The position numbers and the translations under genes are program-made. Of a stretch of 64,000 nucleotides of DNA, positions 60,425 to 64,000 are shown piece by piece. This DNA is from Phenylobacterium sp. (lineage in GTDB: Bacteria > Pseudomonadota > Alphaproteobacteria > Caulobacterales > Caulobacteraceae), in contig NZ_JAICYI010000002.1 in the NCBI RefSeq assembly GCF_025934275.1, positions 1 to 64,000 of the forward strand, in the 5' to 3' direction. A model generated the notes under the pieces. The model saw only the letters and a list, made by a program, of their open reading frames with translations, searched no databases and was not told the origin of the DNA. The number at the start of each line of letters is the position of its first letter. Position 1 is the stretch's first letter.

Positions 60425-61387
60425 CTACGTCGGGCGGCGCTGCAGCAGCTCGACGATCTGCGGCTCGACCGCGCCGATGTCCTGCTCGAACTTGAGGATC
60501 ACGTTGAGCGTGTCCTTCACCAGGGCCGGATCGAGGCTCGAGGCATGCAGCAGCACCAGGGCGCGCGCCCAGTCCACCGTCTCCGAGATCGAGGGCGCCT
60601 TGCGCAGATCGAGCGTGCGCAGGCTCTGCACGAACGCCACCAGCTCCTTGCCGAGCCGGCTCTCGATATCCGGCACGCGGGTGGCGACGATCTTCTCCTC
60701 CAGGGCGGCGTCCGGCAGCGGGATGTGCAGGTGCAGGCAGCGCCGCTTCAGCGCGTCGCCGAGGTCGCGGACGTTGTTGGAGGTCAGGAACACGAACGGC
60801 GGCGTCTTGGCGGTGATCACGCCGAGCTCGGGGATCGAGACCTGGTAGGCCGAAAGCACTTCCAGCAGGAAGGCTTCGAACGCCTCGTCCGACTTGTCTA
60901 TCTCGTCGATCAGGAGCACGCAGCCCGCGTCCTCGTTGAGCGCGCGCATCAGCGGTCGGGGCTCGAGGAACGGCTCGGAGAAGAACAGGTCGCCCATGCC
61001 GTGCAGCCGCGCCATGGCTTCGTCCATGGTGTTGGCCTCGGCGAGCGTGTCGCCCAGCCGGTCCTTCAGGATCTGGGTGTAGAGCAGCTGCTTGCCGTAC
61101 TTCCACTCGTACAGCGCCTTGGACTCGTCCAGGCCCTCGTAGCACTGCATCCGGATGAGCGGCAGGCGAAGCAGCCGGGCCGTGGACAGCGCAAGCTCGG
61201 TCTTGCCGACGCCGGCGGAGCCTTCCACCAGGATCGGCTTCTGCAGGTTCACCGCCATGTAGAGCGCCGTCGCGATGCGGCGGGAGGCGATGTAGTCCAC
61301 GCTCGCCAGGCCCTCAATCAGGCCGTCGACGGAGGCGAGAGGATTGGCGGCCGCGGCGGTGCGCGCGGTCGTAGCAGAAACGGTCAA
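60425..61387 (-). CDS. MoxR-family AAA ATPase
   Basis: About 320 residues. Walker A 'PILVEGSAGVGKTELALSTA', Walker B 'CVLLIDEIDKSDEAFEAFLL', sensor 1 'PFVFLTSNNVRDLGDALKRR' and arginine finger (RRC). No ATG is available; TTG at 61387 (MTVSATTARTAAAANP) is proposed, a TTG at 61453 is an alternative. Tight coupling to the VWA gene marks a MoxR-VWA chaperone pair. Client unknown; the molybdenum enzyme IorAB 10 kb away is an untested candidate since CoxD/CoxE act on a Mo-hydroxylase. Confidence 0.88.
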   Translation of the reverse strand: MTVSATTARTAAAANPLASVDGLIEGLASVDYIASRRIATALYMAVNLQKPILVEGSAGVGKTELALSTARLLRLPLIRMQCYEGLDESKALYEWKYGKQLLYTQILKDRLGDTLAEANTMDEAMARLHGMGDLFFSEPFLEPRPLMRALNEDAGCVLLIDEIDKSDEAFEAFLLEVLSAYQVSIPELGVITAKTPPFVFLTSNNVRDLGDALKRRCLHLHIPLPDAALEEKIVATRVPDIESRLGKELVAFVQSLRTLDLRKAPSISETVDWARALVLLHASSLDPALVKDTLNVILKFEQDIGAVEPQIVELLQRRPT

Positions 61388-61462
61388 AGGATCGGACTTT
61401 CGAAATGGGAGCGTTGAAAGCCCGATTGTGCCCAACCCCAAGCCGAAGGGCAAACGCGCGTT

Positions 61463-62995
61463 TCAAATCTCGAACTTCACGCCCTGGGCGAGCGGCAGGG
61501 TGCGGCCGTAGTTCACGGTGTTGGTGGCGCGGCGCATGTAGGCCTTCCAGGCGTCGGAACCGGCCTCGCGGCCGCCGCCGGTCTCCTTCTCGCCGCCGAA
61601 CGCCCCGCCGATCTCGGCGCCGGAGGGCCCGATGTTGACGTTGGCGATGCCGCAGTCGGAGCCGCGCGCTGAGGTGAACAGCTCGGCCTCGCGGACGTCG
61701 TTGGTGAAGATCGAGGAGGAGAGGCCCTGCGGGACGTCGTTGTTGAGGCGGATCGCCTCGGCGAGGTCCGAATAGCGCATGACGTAGAGGATCGGCGCGA
61801 AGGTCTCCTTGCGCACGATCTCGGCCTGCGAGGGCATCTCGACCAGAGCCGGGCGCACGTAGGCCGCGGTCGCCCCGCCCGCCATCTCGACGCGATCGCC
61901 GCCCGCGACCTGCCCGCCCGCCTTCCGGGCTTCGCCCAGCGCCCGCTGCATGGCCTCGAATGCGGCGAGGTCGATGAGCGGGCCCACCAGCGTGCCGGCC
62001 ACGCGCGGATCGCCCACCGCCACGGAGGCGTAGGCCGCCTTCAGCCGCGGCGCGAAGGCGCCGTAGACGCTCTCGTGCACGAAGAGCCGCCGAAGCGAGG
62101 TGCAGCGCTGGCCGGCGGTGCCCATGGCTGCGAAGGCCACGCCGCGCAGCGCCAGGTCAAGGTCAGCCGAGGGACAGATGATGGCGGCGTTGTTGCCGCC
62201 GAGCTCCAGCAAAGCGCGGGCGAAGCGGGCGGCGAGCCTCGGCGCGACCGCGCGGCCCATGGCGCAGGAGCCGGTCGCCGAGACCAGCGGGACCTTGGGA
62301 TGCTCGACCAGCGCCTCGCCGACCTCGCGGTCGCCGACGATCACCGCCGAGAGACCCTCCGGCGCTTCGGGAAAGCGGGCGACGGCGCGCTCGAACGCCG
62401 CCTGCACGGCCAGCGCCGTGAGCGGCGTCTTCTCGGATGGTTTCCAGACCACCGCATCGCCGCACACCAGCGCCAGCGCCGCGTTCCACGACCAGACCGC
62501 CACCGGGAAGTTGAAGGCGGTGATCACGCCGGCGACGCCCAGCGGGTGCCAGGTCTCCATCATCCGGTGCTCGGGGCGCTCGGTCGCCAGGGTCAGGCCG
62601 AACAGCTGCCGCGACAGGCCCACGGCATAGTCGCAGATGTCGATCATCTCCTGCACTTCGCCCTCGGCCTCGGAGCCGATCTTGCCGGCTTCCAGCGTGA
62701 CCAGCCGGCCGAGGTCGGTCTTGATCCGCCGCAGCTCCTCGCCCAGGAGCCGCACCAGCTCGCCGCGTCGCGGAGCCGGGACGTCGCGCCAGGCGAGATA
62801 GGCCGCGTGCGCGGCCTCGATGGCAGTCCGGGCGGCCTCGGCGTCCACATCCTGCACATGGGCGATGACCTCGCCGGTGATCGGCGAGCGCACGGGGCGG
62901 TTTCCGGCGCTCCAGAGCGCCTGGCGCACGCCCAGCCGTTCGAGGACGGCGGCGGCCTCGGAAGCCGCCGAAGCGATCTTGGTCTGCAGGTTCAT
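61463..62995 (-). CDS. amaB: alpha-aminoadipate semialdehyde dehydrogenase (ALDH7 type)
   Basis: 510 residues, aldehyde dehydrogenase. 'GVAGVITAFNFPVAVWSWNA', 'VVWKPSEKTPLTALAVQAAF', catalytic Glu in 'LLELGGNNAAII', catalytic Cys298 in 'GTAGQRCTSLRRLFVHESVY' and 'INVNIGPSGAEIGGAFGGEK'-type end. The 'SGAEIGGAFGGEKETGGGRE' stretch is typical of ALDH7A1/antiquitin and bacterial AmaB. It oxidises aminoadipate semialdehyde to 2-aminoadipate with NAD in lysine breakdown, fitting the saccharopine dehydrogenase gene directly upstream. Confidence 0.9.
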   Translation of the reverse strand: MNLQTKIASAASEAAAVLERLGVRQALWSAGNRPVRSPITGEVIAHVQDVDAEAARTAIEAAHAAYLAWRDVPAPRRGELVRLLGEELRRIKTDLGRLVTLEAGKIGSEAEGEVQEMIDICDYAVGLSRQLFGLTLATERPEHRMMETWHPLGVAGVITAFNFPVAVWSWNAALALVCGDAVVWKPSEKTPLTALAVQAAFERAVARFPEAPEGLSAVIVGDREVGEALVEHPKVPLVSATGSCAMGRAVAPRLAARFARALLELGGNNAAIICPSADLDLALRGVAFAAMGTAGQRCTSLRRLFVHESVYGAFAPRLKAAYASVAVGDPRVAGTLVGPLIDLAAFEAMQRALGEARKAGGQVAGGDRVEMAGGATAAYVRPALVEMPSQAEIVRKETFAPILYVMRYSDLAEAIRLNNDVPQGLSSSIFTNDVREAELFTSARGSDCGIANVNIGPSGAEIGGAFGGEKETGGGREAGSDAWKAYMRRATNTVNYGRTLPLAQGVKFEI

Positions 62996-63006
62996 GTCGA
63001 TCTCGC

Positions 63007-64000
63007 CTATTCGGCTGCGGCCCTCAGCACCATCGCATCATCGGGCGCATAGAACCGCCCGAAGCGGTTGGCCAGGAAGTCGGCGAGCGGGATGTCCTCT
63101 TGGCGGATGAAGCCGCGCCCCGGCAGCTTGCCCTCGGCCAGCATGTCCAGCACCGCGCAGATCGCGCCGGCGGTCGTCACCTGGATCGCGCTCTTCATCT
63201 CGCCGCCGACCGCCTGGGCGTAGACCTTGTTGACGTAAGTCTCCTGCATCAGGCGGCCGTGCTTCAGCCCCGAGACGGTGACGAACACGATGACCACGTC
63301 CTGCAAGGTGGCCGGGACGGCGTTCTCCAGGATGTCCTTCAGGACGTCGCGGCGGTTGCGAAGGTCCAGGTCGTTGAGCAGCGCCTTCATGATGTCGGCG
63401 TGTCCGGGGTAGCGGATGGTCTTGTAGTTGAGGTTGCGGACCTTGCCCTCGAGCGTGTGGCAGAGCGTGCCCAGGCCGCCCGAGGTGTTGAACGCCTCGT
63501 AGGTCACGCCGTCGAGGGCGAACTCCTCGCGCTCCTCCAGGGGCGGCGTCTCGCGCAGGCGACCGTTCACGATCGCCTCGCATGGCTCGCAGTACTCGTT
63601 GATCACCCCGTCCGTCGACCAGGTGAGATTGTAGTTCAAGGCATTGGAGGGATAGCGGGGCAGGGCGCCGACGCGCAGCCGCACGTCGTGCAGTTCGTCG
63701 AAATGCTTGGCGAGCTCCCAGGCTGCGATGGTGACGAAGCCGGGCGCCAGACCGCACTGCGGGATGAAGGCGGTCTCGCAGCTCTTGGCGAGCTCGCGCG
63801 TGACCCGGCTGGAGGCCACATCTTCGGTGAGGTCGAGGTAGTGCGCGCCGGCCGCGGCGGCCGCTTTCGCCACCGGGATCGTCAGGTGGAATGGCGCGCA
63901 GTTCACCACGGCGAAGCGGCCCTTCAGGCGCCGGGCGAGGGCATCGGGATCGGCGATGGAGCTGGCCAGGGTCTCCACCCGCGGCTTGCCGTCGAGCCCG
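63007..64000 (-). CDS. saccharopine dehydrogenase family protein (partial, runs off the window)
   Basis: About 331 residues visible, open to the window edge; the N-terminal Rossmann part is missing. Features: 'FAVVNCAPFHLTIPVAKAAA', 'AHYLDLTEDVASS', 'FIPQCGLAPGFVTIAAWELA' and 'NLTWSTDGVINEYCEPCEAI', as in lysine-ketoglutarate/saccharopine dehydrogenases. It would convert saccharopine to glutamate and aminoadipate semialdehyde, the substrate of the following AmaB-like enzyme (11 bases apart). Ends 'YAPDDAMVLRAAAE'. Confidence 0.87.
   Translation of the reverse strand, partial: GLDGKPRVETLASSIADPDALARRLKGRFAVVNCAPFHLTIPVAKAAAAAGAHYLDLTEDVASSRVTRELAKSCETAFIPQCGLAPGFVTIAAWELAKHFDELHDVRLRVGALPRYPSNALNYNLTWSTDGVINEYCEPCEAIVNGRLRETPPLEEREEFALDGVTYEAFNTSGGLGTLCHTLEGKVRNLNYKTIRYPGHADIMKALLNDLDLRNRRDVLKDILENAVPATLQDVVIVFVTVSGLKHGRLMQETYVNKVYAQAVGGEMKSAIQVTTAGAICAVLDMLAEGKLPGRGFIRQEDIPLADFLANRFGRFYAPDDAMVLRAAAE

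Overview
The window is very GC-rich, densely coded chromosomal DNA from an alphaproteobacterium of the Caulobacterales, most likely Phenylobacterium or a close relative (inference). The grounds are a chpT gene next to a cheY/cheR pair and then phyK-ecfG(sigT)-nepR-phyR, an order I recall from Caulobacter crescentus; the EcfG-type promoter motif GGAAC-N16/17-CGTT; many HWE/HisKA_2 kinases; and a typical alphaproteobacterial catabolic gene set. I see no rRNA, tRNA, CRISPR array, prophage or insertion sequence.

Layout. 0-3.5 kb: start of a PAS-domain protein, glutaryl-CoA dehydrogenase, a PaaG-like crotonase, a tiny membrane protein and a CysQ-like phosphatase. 3.5-5.5 kb: chpT (phosphotransferase to the cell-cycle regulator CtrA), a CheY-like receiver and a CheR-like methyltransferase. 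5.5-16.1 kb: a general stress response island. The core regulators phyK, ecfG, nepR and phyR are followed by small envelope proteins (entericidin, two DUF1328 proteins, a glycine-zipper lipoprotein, an OmpA-like lipoprotein, a DUF883-like protein), a lipid-kinase-like protein, a metallophosphoesterase and an HWE kinase with a FATGY-type receiver. Nine exact EcfG promoters lie in this stretch. One intergenic gap (10.30-10.45 kb) holds what looks like an EcfG-driven small RNA with its own terminator, the most interesting item here. 16-25 kb: CaiB-type CoA transferase, fumarylpyruvate hydrolase/maleylpyruvate isomerase-like pair, carbonic anhydrase, a 2OG-Fe(II) oxygenase, secreted proteins and a small winged-helix/DUF5985 operon. 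25-35 kb: CoaA-like kinase overlapping yebC, a metallo-beta-lactamase-fold protein, then phosphatase, SDR, hydrolase and oxidoreductase genes on the minus strand, and VOC, patatin, sulfotransferase and DegT aminotransferase genes. 35-44 kb: acyl-CoA synthetase, a protease-like protein that has lost its catalytic His and Asp, a heterodimeric ABC exporter, and small genes. 44-50.7 kb: LemA and two TPM-domain proteins, another HWE kinase, and an isoquinoline-1-oxidoreductase-type molybdenum hydroxylase (two subunits). 50.7-64 kb: CPA2 antiporter, a single-chain biotin-dependent acyl-CoA carboxylase, TfoX-N and Coq4-like proteins, peptidase-like hydrolase, GH18-like protein, a VWA/MoxR pair, and lysine-catabolic aminoadipate semialdehyde dehydrogenase plus a saccharopine dehydrogenase that runs off the window.

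How it works together. Signals reach PhyK (and possibly the other HWE kinases), which phosphorylates PhyR; PhyR~P sequesters NepR and frees EcfG. EcfG then transcribes its own locus and the surrounding envelope genes through the promoters mapped here. Assignments rest on reading motifs and family resemblance by eye; no database search was run.
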